Origin: Prunella strophiata
Lineage: Eukaryota > Chordata > Aves > Passeriformes > Prunellidae
Reading direction: 5' to 3'
Assembly (NCBI GenBank): GCA_036583965.1
Contig: JAZBQD010000014.1
Coordinates: 64,572,395 to 64,636,394 of the forward strand
DNA length: 64,000 bases
Within the stretch, counting starts at the first letter, position 1, and each line of letters begins with the position of its first letter. The notes below the pieces were generated by a model. That model was not told the origin of the DNA, searched no databases, and saw only the letters and a program-made list of their open reading frames with translations. Of this stretch, positions 10,580 to 21,470 are shown in pieces. A program made the position numbers and the translations under genes.

Positions 10580-12280
10580 GCAATTTTTTTACTTTACTAG
10601 CTCAGGAGAAAGCTGGCAGAGTTGGAGGAGCAATAAATAGCCCAGGTATAGAAGAAGCACTGAAGGATGTTAAGGCTGTAACAGAAAACACAAATTATTT
10701 TTTTGCATCAGTGTTCACCATAGCCTTTCTTTAGAGGTGATCTGTCTCAAATCTAGCTGTCAAGAGCAAGAATATATTAAAAAAAAGGTGATAAAATGAA
10801 CAATAAAAAGCTTTGAGTCCCAAGCGATAAAGGGGTTCAGATAAGAAACTGCTGATCTGTGATCTGTAGCCTCTTTCTTAATTCAGCCCTGTTACCAGAG
10901 GAGTAGAATAATTCAGGTGTTGTTTAATAGTATTTTGGGGGTGAACTGGAGAAAAAGAGATGAATAAGTCTGTCTGTCATACCAGAAAATTGCTAAAAAT
11001 CTAGTGAGGAATGGCCTTTAGTAATGTGTGGAAAAATCTGTTGGGAATAGGTTTTCCATATGGGGAAAGCTGTGCTGCACGTGGCTGCAGGAGCACTTTG
11101 GATCCTACAGGTGACTTGTAGTTGGATCTTTGCAACATTTCTGACAAATATCCTCATAGAAGAGTCTCAAGGAAACTTAGCAAAGACAAGAGCAGGTAGA
11201 AGGTTCCTGAAAATGAGAAAGCAAAGGGAAAGGATTCATGTTCCATTTTAATTATGAAGGAAGACCTCCCCTATCCCCCCCAATGAGTTCCCCAATTTTC
11301 TGTTCTGGGACTAATCTTGATTAACATAGTCTGGAAAGATCTGGAAAATGGTTGACTAATGAGACATGAGACTGTTACTTACATAGAGGGATACTCAGAA
11401 TAGTAAAAAGCCAAACTAGCAGCCACAAGGCACAAAAGGATCTCACAATAGTGAACGACTGGACAATAAAATGGCAGATGAAAATCACTGTCAGTGAATG
11501 TGGAAAACTGCAGATGAGACAAAAAAACCTCTAGCTCTGCATGTGATACAATGGCCTCTAAATTAACTACTAGTCCTTATGACAGTTTCTCTGAAAATGC
11601 CAGCTCAGCTTTCCTTTGTCAAAATGACAAAGAAAATGCTAGAACTTTTTAGGAAGGAAGAGAGAAAAAAAATAGAAAACCAATATCATCATTATGAGAC
11701 TGTAATAATAGGTATTTCTCCCACACCTGGAGGTCTCCAAATGGTGGTGTGCTGATCTCAGAAAAACGGAATGTAAAGTTAAAAAAGAATAGAGAAGGGC
11801 AAAAATGTGGACAGAAGCAAATCATGAGAAAGGAAAACTGAATAGCCTGGGATTTTTCATCTTTTATTCAGGAGAAGGGTATGAAAAATGTCTAAAGCCA
11901 TGAATAGATTGAAGAGAATGAGGAAGGAAAAAGTATTTGTGGCTTCCCAGAACACAGTAGATCAGGGTTCTTGCTGAGGCAGGCTTAAAATTAAAAAAAA
12001 AAAAAAAAAAAATAGAAGCTCTTTTCACTCACTGACTATTTTGGTGAGGGAAATCCCCACAGCAGGGTTTTGTAAAGGCAAACAGAATAATGGGATCAAA
12101 AGAAGATTAAAGTCCCTAAAGCACAGGTTGCTGGAAGCCATAAGTGCTATATCAAGAGAAAAATGTTCTATTTTGTCCAGTCCCCAAGTTTTCTAAGTAC
12201 ATGCTACTGACCAGGATTAGACAGAAAATACTCTCCTTGATGGACATGTGGTGTGATCACAAAATACTGTTCTTAGGAAG
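10580..12280 (+). pseudogene. Decayed CR1/L3-like LINE: ORF2 remnants plus 3' UTR
   Basis: A long, old, non-functional non-LTR retrotransposon in + orientation. In the intact family ORF2 encodes endonuclease and reverse transcriptase. Near 10600-10720 the translation includes GAINSPGIEEALKDVKAVTE and then NTNYFFASVFT, matching the CR1 motif 'AEVLNxFFASVFT' before the RT core. At 11460-11501 another frame gives WTIKWQMKITVSEC, matching the RT-thumb motif 'WAxKWQMKFNVxKC'. Frames change and stops lie between them, so the frame is broken. From about 11749 the sequence follows the amniote CR1-L3 3' UTR (GCTGATCTCAGAAAAACGG, AGAGAAGGGCAAAAATG), continues past an internal A run ending at 12011, and ends near TACTCTCCTTGATGGACATG and TACTGTTCTTAGGAAG. 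The call rests on remembered motifs. Confidence 0.82.
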
Positions 12281-12394
12281 CTACTTCTGTTCCATGGCCA
12301 GGGATCTGACAATTGTCACCACATGAGGTGTTCCTTCTACACCATAAGGGAGCTACCAGGCCAAAATCCATCTAGAATCTCTGCTTTGGGGATC

Positions 12395-12614
12395 TTCTCC
12401 TTCTCTCTTCTTTTCTTTTCTTTTCTTTTCTTTTCTTTTCTTTTCTTTTCTTTTCTTTTCTTTTCTTTTCTTTTCTTTTCTTTTTTCTTCTCTTCTCTTC
12501 TCTTCTCTTCTCTTCTCTTCTCTTCGCTTCTCTTCTCTTCTCTTCTCTTCTCTTCTCTTCTCTTCTCTTCTCTTCTCTTCTCTTCTCTTCTCTTCTCTTC
12601 TCTTCTCTTCTCTT
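12395..12614. repeat. Pyrimidine pentanucleotide array (TTTTC)n then (TCTTC)n
   Basis: About 80 bases of TTTTC repeats (12405-12485) run into about 125 bases of TCTTC repeats, interrupted once by CGCTTC near 12523. The + strand is entirely pyrimidine. This kind of mirror-like purine/pyrimidine tract can form triplex DNA. It is open in one frame as Phe-Ser-Leu repeats, which has no coding meaning. It is the pyrimidine counterpart of the purine array at 25432-25583. Confidence 0.97.
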
Positions 12615-14674
12615 TGTGTTAGAATTCCAGGATTAATACAAGCAGTAGTCTAATTAAGTCTGCAAAACTAAGACACTAGCCATTTCCCATGATGAAGCTC
12701 AGCTTACAACAGCTTACACCCCTGCCAAAATGTGGTTGCTGAGATGGAGTTTTTCATGTTGATTCTCTGCCTCTCTGCATAATTTCATACAAAAAGATTT
12801 AGTCACTTATGAGTCTCAAAAAACCCATAATGTTCTCCCAGTCAAACTCTAGGACCAGGTAAAAACCAACAGCTGGGAGCACAAATTTAATCTAAGGTGA
12901 GCAACAGCCATTGTTTCAAGGTATCATGTAAGCTATTCTGAAAGTATAGAGTTCCTAATGGGGAAAAATCAGGTACTAAGAAGCCACTGACAGTTTTGGG
13001 TTTTAAAACATATGTCTTATCTGGGAAACAGAAAATCAACATAGCAGCCTTACCTCAGGAGTGGAATAAAAACTAAATAAAACAAAAAAAGTTTCAAAAC
13101 ACTTGAATGATTTTCTGAAAAGAAATGGACCCATATCCCTGTAATGCAGAGGAAAATGAGTGCACAGTATACAAAGGGCAAGGCAGAGTCACTGAGCAGT
13201 GCAGGGAAATCAAATTATTGACAAAACCCTATTTCTTTAGGGTGCTGAATGTGTCAGGATTTTCTGAAAGAGAAAAAAAGACAGTGTTAAACCAACTGAA
13301 GAGTGCATCCACATGCACGAGGGAGCTGAATTAAGATTCCACTATCAATGTTTGTTCTCATTGCTTTGCAACTTTAAGTTATTCTCTTAACCACATTTAA
13401 TGGTGTGCAATTTAAATAGAACAAGCTGAAGAAAAACATCCAGATCTCACAATTTGCCTGTGTTTCTTGTCTTTTCTTAAATTAGAAAGGACAACAGCAT
13501 TCTGGAGAGGAGAGGGAAAAAAAAAAAAAAAAAAAAAAAGAGGCATTCAACAAAAGGCTTTTAAACAGCTCAAGTGCTATTTTTGTTACCATCTGCTCAA
13601 TTATATTTTATGCTACTAGCAGTTTTCCAAGGCCAGGTATGTCTTTCCTGTTGGAAAATGGTTTGTCTTTGTTAAGGGAAAGTCAAGATCTTAGCTTGTG
13701 ATTGATTTGGATTTCTTGGGTTTTTTTGTTCCAGTCTCATTTCCAGGAACTTCATTGCTTTTATTTCAGCTTTCTAATTCTGGACTCACTGTTCCTTCCA
13801 GGGGTGCTAGTAAAATGAAATGGTTGGGAAAAAGAAAAAAGAAAAACCACAATAAAAACCAAAATGCCACTAACAAAAATCTAAGCCAAGATAAACTCTA
13901 GAATATCTTTCAGCTGAAAAATACAATAAACTTCCTGTTTATAAATTTATCCATTCATTTTTAACTAGTGGCAAAGCAGAATCTCAGCAGGACACTTCGA
14001 AAGTAGTATATCCAGATGGATTCTCAGTGTGAAAGAATTCAGAAATAAACTCACTGACATAATAAAAACAGGGTTTCCAGGCTTGCAAAGCAGTAGTGTA
14101 GGGACTGTGAGTAAATTTATTTCACAGGAAGCCTGTATCTTGTGCTAATGGGAAAATGTAGATCTCTTACGTTGCTCTGTATGTGGTAGGTCATAGATAT
14201 GATGGGATTATAAAGGAAATGGAGCTGTGTGCCACAGCCCCTGACAGCTCTGTGCTACATTTCTTGGCCTGTGCCCTAATTCAGAGTCACAAGTAATCCC
14301 TCCTATGAGCCAGTCAATGCTTTAAGTGGTTCACAGCTCGACTGTGTCACATCACCCCCCAGGGGCAAGGCAAACCTGTCAATAATTCCTAAGCACCTTA
14401 AACAAAATATGTAAATGCAGTAATTCCTACAGAGAGGAGCTATGGGTGAAGGGAAAGTGTTTCACAGAGAAGAAATGTTAGGGGATTTTCAGGGGGGAGG
14501 AAGAAGTAGTTTAAAGAAGCCAGACTGCTAGCAAGCTCAGACACTAATAAAGAGAATAATAATGCACAGAAACATAAAGGTGACTTAAGTCAAAAGCAAA
14601 ATATGTAGGAAATTCTGGTATCTGGTACCAAATTATTCACATGGTAAAAGAGATAACAGCCAGTATTTTGTAGA
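12615..14674. other. Gene-free stretch with an A tract
   Basis: No gene recognised. A 23-base A run lies at 13517-13539 after a purine-rich GGAGAGGAGAGGG. Flanking sequence shows no recognisable element body. Confidence 0.5.
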
Positions 14675-16290
14675 ATGGGGTCATCTGCTCATATTACTTT
14701 AAATATGGCAGAGATTGGAATGTGCTACTGTTCCATGCCCTGTCCCCTGCACCTCCTGGGAAAGGCTGGAGCCTCCTCTCAGAAGACAAATAACACCTCC
14801 TACATCAGAGACATTGAAGGATGGAGGGAGAAGATGCAGAAGGGTGGTGGACCTTGGACCCATAGTCATGAGCTGCCAGACATTTAAAGCATCCTGCACG
14901 TATCAGGCAGATCCTGTGTTATGTTCAACCCTGCACCTGCACAAAAGGATTTTGGCTAGGGAAGGGCTGGAGGGTGCAAGTGGAGTGTGTATACTTGTAT
15001 ATCTTGCAGGGACCTGGAGGGACCCTTGCTGCTCATGTATTTTTATGAAGGAGCCCCATTTGGACAACATCTGGATGTCACATGTGTCTCCAGCAGTATG
15101 TTGGGAAACCTGATTTCTGAGAAGGAAGCAGAGGTGGAAAGAGGGCAGCTGGTTCCCACAGTGAAGCCAGACCTTTTCGCCTCTTGTAGCTGATGAAGAT
15201 GAACAACAGCTGCTGGTTTTTTTCCATGGAAAGAGGTTTCTTTGTGGAGAAGGGGCAAGGAGACCTTGGGGTTAGCTGGAGACATGGCTAATAGGCATGA
15301 GCAGGCAGCCAGCTAGCTAAAGAGTAAAAGAGAAGGAAGGTGAAAAAGGCAGAGGGAGACTGAAGGAAATGGGAAAATTCACTGGAGGAAAGGTGAGAAG
15401 AGACAGGTAAAGACATTGATGGCCATGGGAGATGGAGGCTGGAGGGAGAATGCTGCTACAGACAGTGAGGAATGCAGTCTTTCTTCCATGTGTCAGACCA
15501 CCACACATGAAGCACAGGTTTTTATTGTGTTGAGCCTTATAGTCAGAGTTGCCACTGTCCTTGGGCATGAGAAAGGCTCAGAATGCCCCAAAAAAGCCTG
15601 AGTATGTCATGGCATATTCTTCCTGTTGATACTAGGCCAGTATCCCTTCAGCCAGCTAAGAAAGATGTCACAGGACATCTGACAGGGAATAACAATGTCA
15701 CTGAAGGCCCAAGGGATGCCACATGAATCAGCCATAAGAGGAACAACATTGAATGAGGACTTTCTGAACCATGTGTATTGACCTAAAATCTCTTCAAAGC
15801 CACTTAACAAAGAAAAGGGAAGACATTCCATTTCGATGATGAGCTCCATGATGAAGACCATCAGTGTTGTTTGTAAAGAGAAAAGGAAGAGTCTGTTTTT
15901 GTTATATTTCCTACATTCTGGCCAGCTGAGGAAGTAGAGGGGCTTTGTTGGGCAGCCAGCAACCACAGCAGTGCATAATTTTCCACAGCAATCCATGAGG
16001 TCCTGGAGTATGACAGAGCTACACCCCTTACACTTTTCTTCATTGCTGTGGATCTTCCCTAGGGAAACCATATTCCTCTGAAAACCAGATGCCACTGGAC
16101 TGTTTCTTTGGAGTCTGTCCTTGTCCCTCACAATTGGCAGGTAGGGATGAGTCAGAGAGTGTGGGGTTTTGTAGATCCCTGCATCAACCACTATGAACTT
16201 TTTGCCTTTCTCTCTCAGGAGACAGAGACTGGCATGGCTATGGTGTTGTGGAGACACATCTAGAACCCTGTGACTTCTACCATCCAAACC
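14675..16290. other. Unassigned region with unusually long open frames on both strands
   Basis: This part has more, and longer, open frames than its surroundings: 132 codons on + (14715-15113, non-ATG start) and 226 codons on - (16287-15607). The minus frame translates to a Cys- and Leu-rich product with CKGCSSVILQDLMDCCGKLC in the middle and no motif I recognise. No splice signals, Kozak context or neighbouring exons support translation. It could be decayed retroelement coding sequence, an exon of an unknown transcript, or chance. I assign no function. Confidence 0.3.
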
Positions 16291-19165
16291 CTGAGTCTGG
16301 CAGACTCCCAGGAGGACATGATATCATCTCTAGGTGCTTCTGATGTGCCCCAAACCACAGAGGTGAGCCAGGATTGGCCATGGGGTGATGACCACAGCTG
16401 TTAGCTCAGAGAAGGGGATCCTGCCCATTCAGGAAGGAGATGCAGAGCTGTTGGAAATCAGGTGGCAGGGAGCAATTTGCTAGAAAAAGCCTCATTGATC
16501 TATGGCCCTATTCCTGCCCATTTCTGTAAGGTCCCCAGAAAAGAAGGAAAGATCATAAGCCTCATGAATTATTCAGGTAGGCCAGGCCCAATCCATAGGT
16601 CACTCACTGGCTGTACAAGCACATTTGCAATTTTTCTAAAGCTTTGCTTTAGGCTTTAATCAGCAAATAACTTGAGTGTGTCCCAAAACAGATGCTTATA
16701 GCAGGTTAGGGAACCCTACAAAGTGTTTTGCTGGAACAGTATCTTCCCATCAAATGTAAAATTGGAAATTTCCCATGCATACAGTCTTGAAGCTCTTGCT
16801 AAAATTCTGTGTAAGGAAAAGACATGCATATGTTTATTTGTGGTGATAAGCCTGTTAATCACATTCACAAATTTTATAAAAAAAAATTCTTCAGCTCATC
16901 AAAGCTTTCTATGAACTCAATTTGGTGTTATGTGAGATCTGAATTTGAAAAAAAATAGATCTTTTAACTAGATATAACTACTATTTCACTAATAGATAAT
17001 TCACAAAGGCAAAATATTCCTATTTCAGAAAATTTAATGCTGCTTTACCATCTTTGTTTCACAAGCAGGAAGGAAATAAACACATTACATATTAAAACCC
17101 CTTCTTTGGATCCAGGCCATAGAAATTGAGGGCTGTTGATTGTTTCCTCCAAGCTGTCCCCTGGCAGAAGTCACACAGCCTCATTTCTGTGTCTAACAGT
17201 GGGCGGATCTACAATTAAGTGTAGCACGAGGTGCTCAATTTAGCCTGGAATGAATGATTTACCAGTAGCACCCAAACACAGCTTAACCCAGAGCTTCACT
17301 GAGGTCTTTGTATTGCCCTGCACTGTCCCACTGTGTGTACCTGTGAGCCTGAACCTCTGACAGGCTGAAAACACACGGTCAGCATGCAGCTGCATCTTCT
17401 GAACGCCCTACGTGGATGCACCATGTGCTATCCCAAAAGAGAATTGAAGCACAGTTGTGTTCCCTACAAAAATAAACACGGTTTTCCAGGGTCATAATCT
17501 GAAATGAGGTCTCCAGAATCCTGCTTTAGAAAGACTGGGGTAGGTTGTCTTATGGCTAAAATGAGACCCTGTTGTGCCAGGAGGACTACCTGAGGAAGAA
17601 CCCTGGAAGAAAGTGGGAATGAAACCCTTCTGCCTTTGCCTACATCTTGTTTGACTGTTCCTGTTTATTTTGCTGTTTCTCAGGAATGAATGTGTTTCTC
17701 ATGAGCCCTGTGTAAATGCAAGCAGTAGCAATGTTAGGAACTGATATCAGATGTTGCACAGCAGCGAGGCATGGGAAGGGAGTAAACCATTGGTACCACT
17801 GATGTTTTGTGAAGCACAGAACAAATGACTGGGTCACCTCCCTGGCTCTAAATGACCTGCTGCAAATCAGACAACACATCTCAGCTAAATTCCATTTGGT
17901 GCCTGTGGTGGCCAATTTCATACACAGTGGGTTTTACATCCTACCCGGTGAAAAAGTTACTTTCATACTCACTTTGAGGCATGATTGTTATGTACAAAGC
18001 AATGCAGAATCAGATCATTCTTTTCCCTTGTCTTTCCTGGCAATCAGCCTGCAGGACTGTGAAAAAATTGTATTCTGAACCTATTTGTCAAATTGTGGTG
18101 TGATTCAAAAGACATGAGACTGATTTCCTATTCATTCCAGTTTACCCTCATGTTACAGAAATGTCTCGTGTACATTTTTATCTAATATAAAGTAGGGTAA
18201 ACCTGAGAGAAACTGCTGTCTTTCATTCTGCTCCCTGCTTAACTTTAGTCCTTAATGTTTAGTCCTTCAGTTTTAACATGCACATCTCTGCAAATGTCCT
18301 TGTCTTCCAAGAAAGAAAAAACTCATAGAATTAGCCAAGTAGCTCAAATATAATGGTAGATCACAAAAGTAAACAGCTGTTAAATAACTAAACATAAAAT
18401 ATTCCAAAGCAGAAGCAGATTATTTTCTTTTATTTCCTTTTACTTTGTCTTAACTCCTTACTGGAACCCTGGCTGCTGAAACAATAGTGGCCCCATGTGA
18501 GCTGCTGGGTTGCAGCTCCTGACTCTGCAGTGTCTCTTTCCCTGCTTCAACTGAGCACTGGTGGGGAGCTGCCTGGGGTTAAGTCCAAAGGTGGAGGGAA
18601 ACATTCAGGGAGAAGTGGGCAATGAGATCCTCCCTGCTAAAGAATGGGAAATCCACAGTGTCCCAGCTGGAGCTGTATGGAAAGGGAGGTACTGGGATTT
18701 TACAGACATCCTCTCCATACTATACCCAACCAGCAGGAAGCAGCTGCTCACTGTCCCCCATAGCAGAGAATAAGCAATGAAGCCACATTTAACACCAGCA
18801 ATGCCCCATGCAGCATGGCTTAAACTCACCCTCTCTGAAGTCAATGCCTCCATCCTCACTGACTCTCACAGCTCACTCACCTCACCGGGTTTAATTCTTT
18901 CTTTAGGACCACAACCTTCTGTTAAAACTCCAGCTGATGTAAACCTATGGTTTTCAAAAAGCAGCTTTCTTTTTCCCTTTGCATCCAGCTTTGCTGCACC
19001 CTGAAGTGATCTTTTCTCAGTAACTATTTTTCTTCTCTCTTCCCATATAGGAGTTAGACTATAGAGCAATAATATAAAGATTTGGATAATACGTATACAT
19101 GTATCTGTACATATAAATGCATATGTGTATATACATATATTTGTGTGCATATATTGGTATATTTT
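16291..19165. other. Gene-free stretch upstream of the CpG island
   Basis: No gene or named repeat. From 19080 to 19165 the sequence becomes rich in ACATATA/GTATATAC words, leading into the TATC microsatellite. A donor-like sequence on the minus strand (GAG|GTGAGTGAGC, at about 18880) is present with no clear exon. Confidence 0.5.
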
Positions 19166-19172
19166 CTATCTG

Positions 19173-19219
<47 letters not shown>

Positions 19220-19263
19220 GTCTGTCTATCTATCCATCCATCCATCCATCCATTCATTCATCC
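19166..19263. repeat. Tetranucleotide microsatellite (CTAT)n/(CTGT)n/(CCAT)n
   Basis: A compound array: CTAT repeats with CTGT interruptions near both ends, then five or so CCAT repeats (about 19232-19252), then CATT. It is followed at 19268-19300 by a short ACATAC/ACAT run. It lies about 100 bases before the CpG-rich region and is likely length-polymorphic. Confidence 0.95.
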
Positions 19264-20161
19264 AGAAACATACACACATACATACATACATGCACAAATA
19301 CATTCTTTTTCTAGGAAATGTAGAGCAGAAGCAAATTGATCAAGCCAGCTGGAAGCGAGAAGGCAGGAGGACGGTGCTACAACGCCCTGAACTGCCTCGG
19401 CTCTCCCGGCTGCTCTGTGCTCACCCTGCCCGCTCCCGGCTTTTTGAGGATGCGACAAGTCGCAGTGCCGGAGCGCAGCATCCTCGGAGGAGCGTGTGTG
19501 TGCTCCCCCCGCCCCGGCCCCGTCCAATCAGGGCGCTGGGGAGGGATGCTCGGGGCAGGGATGCAGGGTTGCCAGGCGACAGCAGCGTCCCCGTGTCCCG
19601 TCCCCCCGCACCCCTGCGCTCCCCCCGGGGCCGGGCTGCGCTCTGCCCGCGCTGCCGGCGCAGTTAAACAGCCGCGGGGAGCCCCGCAGCATGGGGCTCG
19701 CCTGCTTCCCAGGGCTTCTGCCACAGCCCCGCTCCCGGCCGTGCCAGGAGCGATAGCCAGCTCCGGAGTGAGAATCAGGAAGGCAGTCAATGAATAAATG
19801 GTAGGGATAAGGCTCAGCCGGCCCCTCCGCGCAGCGCCGAGCGCCGGGGGAGGCGGGCTGCGAACGCCAGCCAGCTCCCACTCCCTGTCTTTGCAACTCT
19901 AGGTCGCCTCCTAATTTAAAGCTTTGCACCAATCCCCTTTGCCCGGAAAGGAGAGGAAATCTAGAAAGATGCCAGGCTGCGAAAAGGGACCCCACTTCCC
20001 AGCGCCGGTCCCAGGCGCTGCCTGGCTGAGCAGAGCCAAAGTTGGTCAGAGGAACGGGAAGCGGGTGCTCCAGAGGAGAGGGGAAAGGAAGGGGATCATC
20101 GCTTGGTGATCACGACCTCTCCGTCCCGTTGTCCCCCTCTTCTCCTTCCCTCACAGCTTAC

Positions 20162-20366
20162 CTCTGACCACTTAGGAGGCCTTGATGAGTTTCCATCGGG
20201 ATCCGATCCAAGGCGGGGGGGAGAAAGGGTGATTGTTCCCAGAGGAAGCGGCTCACACAAGTTTGGGGGGTGAGACTCCCCGGTGGATGTTTAACCAGCA
20301 CAGCGGGAGGCCCGCGATGCCCGGGGGCAGCTGGAGACCCTCACCAGGACCTGTCCTCACTGCACG
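20162..20366. other. Interval bounded by opposed splice donors inside the CpG island
   Basis: On +, CTGCACG|GTAAGAAG places a consensus 5' splice site after 20366. On -, GTCAGAG|GTAAGCTG places one after 20162, in the opposite direction. Each is close to the MAG|GTRAGT consensus. A + first exon would end at 20366, a - first exon at 20162. Both could be real if transcription is divergent with overlapping 5' ends, or one may be chance. I see no matching downstream coding exon. Confidence 0.35.
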
Positions 20367-20394
20367 GTAAGAAGCTGGGCACTGCTATCCCGCG

Positions 20395-20560
20395 TCCTGC
20401 TCCCTGCATCCCACATCCATCCCCGCCTGCATCCTGCGTCTCCAATGCGCGCATCCCGGTCCTCACATCCCCGTATCCCGCATCTCAATCCTCGCATCCC
20501 ACTCCTTGCATCCCACACCCTGCAGCCCGGATCCCTGCACCCCGGGTCCCTGCAGCCCAC
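20395..20560. repeat. Degenerate C-rich repeat built on (T)GCATCCC
   Basis: The words GCATCCC, GCATCCCAC, TCATCC and GTATCCCGC recur about every 10-20 bases in an imperfect array, including TGCATCCCACATCC, CGCATCCCGG, CGCATCCCACTCC and TGCATCCCACACC. This is an eroded minisatellite directly after the + donor at 20367, so it would be early intron 1 if that donor is used. Confidence 0.7.
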
Positions 20561-20640
20561 CCCCGCCCCATTCCGCCCTCTGGACCCCGCAGCCGCTGCC
20601 CCGGGGGTTGCGGGTTGTGCAAACAGGAAAAAGTTTAGAG

Positions 20641-21470
20641 CGGCGAATTGCAAAGAGGTTTCCTGATGGGATTCGGAGGGCAGGAGGAACGGGGAAGGGG
20701 GGAGCAGGAGGGCTTTTACACTTGCAGAGGAAGGGTAGGGTTCAGGGGCATTCCTGTGGTCGACAGCTGGGGGGGTGTGCAGAAAGGAGCTGTGCCCAGA
20801 TGTTGCCCAGAGGTTCTTGCTCCCACAGACTTTGGGGGTGAAGGGATGAGATCTAAGCTTGCCATCCTATGCCCTTCCTTAACCTGGGGTGGAAAGTGCC
20901 AAGCCAGTAGCTGGAAAGCTGTGCTGAGTGCCCAGCTCATCTCCCTGGATCTGCTGCTGGGAGAGAGGGGGAGAGAGGTGGGGAACCTCAAAGAAATTGG
21001 AAGTGCTTTGCTCCTCTGGGAATATCTCCTCTGCAGGGACCTGGCTGGCTCCAGAATCCTAAAATTGGATTATTTCAAAAAGGAAGGAGAGATTGGCAGG
21101 GATGATATAGCCATTGTAACTCTTCCTCACATATATAATCTGTGTGTCCATGTGAGTACACAGCCAGCTGTGCAGGTGTGTGTGTGCTCCTGGATGTGTC
21201 TGTGCCTGTGGATGTGCCTTGCCCATGTCCCTGTGGCTGTGCAGGTGTGTTTATCTGTGCTTATGTGCTTGCTTGGATGCATGTGGATGTTTTATATGTA
21301 CAGACTCATAGGAATGTGTTTTTTATTCCCAGACAGTGTTTATCTAACCCTCTGTAGACCTAGAGGTGTGTGGGTATGTACCTTCCATCTCTGTGTGTGC
21401 CAGCCACACTGGGACACACATGTGGGTGTGAGAAAGTACATCTCTATGCCAGTGTAGGCAGGATTTTGGG
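20641..21470 (+). other. GC-rich flank with TG-rich tract; long frame, probably not coding
   Basis: A + frame runs open from before an ATG at 20666 to 21457, about 264 codons from that ATG. Its second half (about 21140-21430) is low-complexity TGTG/CTGTG DNA, which cannot form stops in this frame and yields a Cys/Val/Leu-rich translation. The first half is GC-rich shoulder of the CpG island. I see no domain, no signal peptide and no good Kozak match. I treat it as non-coding, with small doubt because it follows a promoter. Confidence 0.5.

Larger units (their letters stand above)
19365..20640. promoter_or_regulatory. CpG island, candidate promoter (possibly bidirectional)
   Basis: This is the only strongly GC- and CpG-rich block in the window. 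It is densest at 19370-19870 and 20270-20600, with a milder middle. A CCAAT box in TCCAATCAGGGCG lies at 19524-19528. An RFX X-box-like GTTGCCAGGCGAC is at 19568-19580, and a second CCAAT at 19929-19933 in GCACCAATCCCC. No TATA box is evident, which is normal for this promoter class. Consensus donors exit both ways, on + at 20367 and on - at 20161, so direction is unresolved. CpG islands usually mark 5' ends of genes; the gene here is unknown. Open frames across it exist mainly because stops are rare in GC-rich DNA. Confidence 0.8.

Noticed and set aside
12323..12622. 99-codon Phe/Ser/Leu-repeat frame
   Set aside because: It is the translation of the TTTTC/TCTTC microsatellite; repeat units without stop codons give long frames in any direction.
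19082..19667. Tyr/Ile/Leu-repeat frame of 180 codons running into the CpG island
   Set aside because: Its first half is the CTAT/CCAT microsatellite and its second half is GC-rich DNA where stops are rare; no start context or domain.
19377..19995. Several Pro/Ala/Arg-rich frames on both strands of the CpG island
   Set aside because: Frames overlap on both strands with compositionally determined products; this is expected in CpG-rich DNA.
21140..21430. Cys-rich secreted-peptide-like sequence
   Set aside because: The Cys/Val pattern follows directly from degenerate TGTG/CTGTG repeats.
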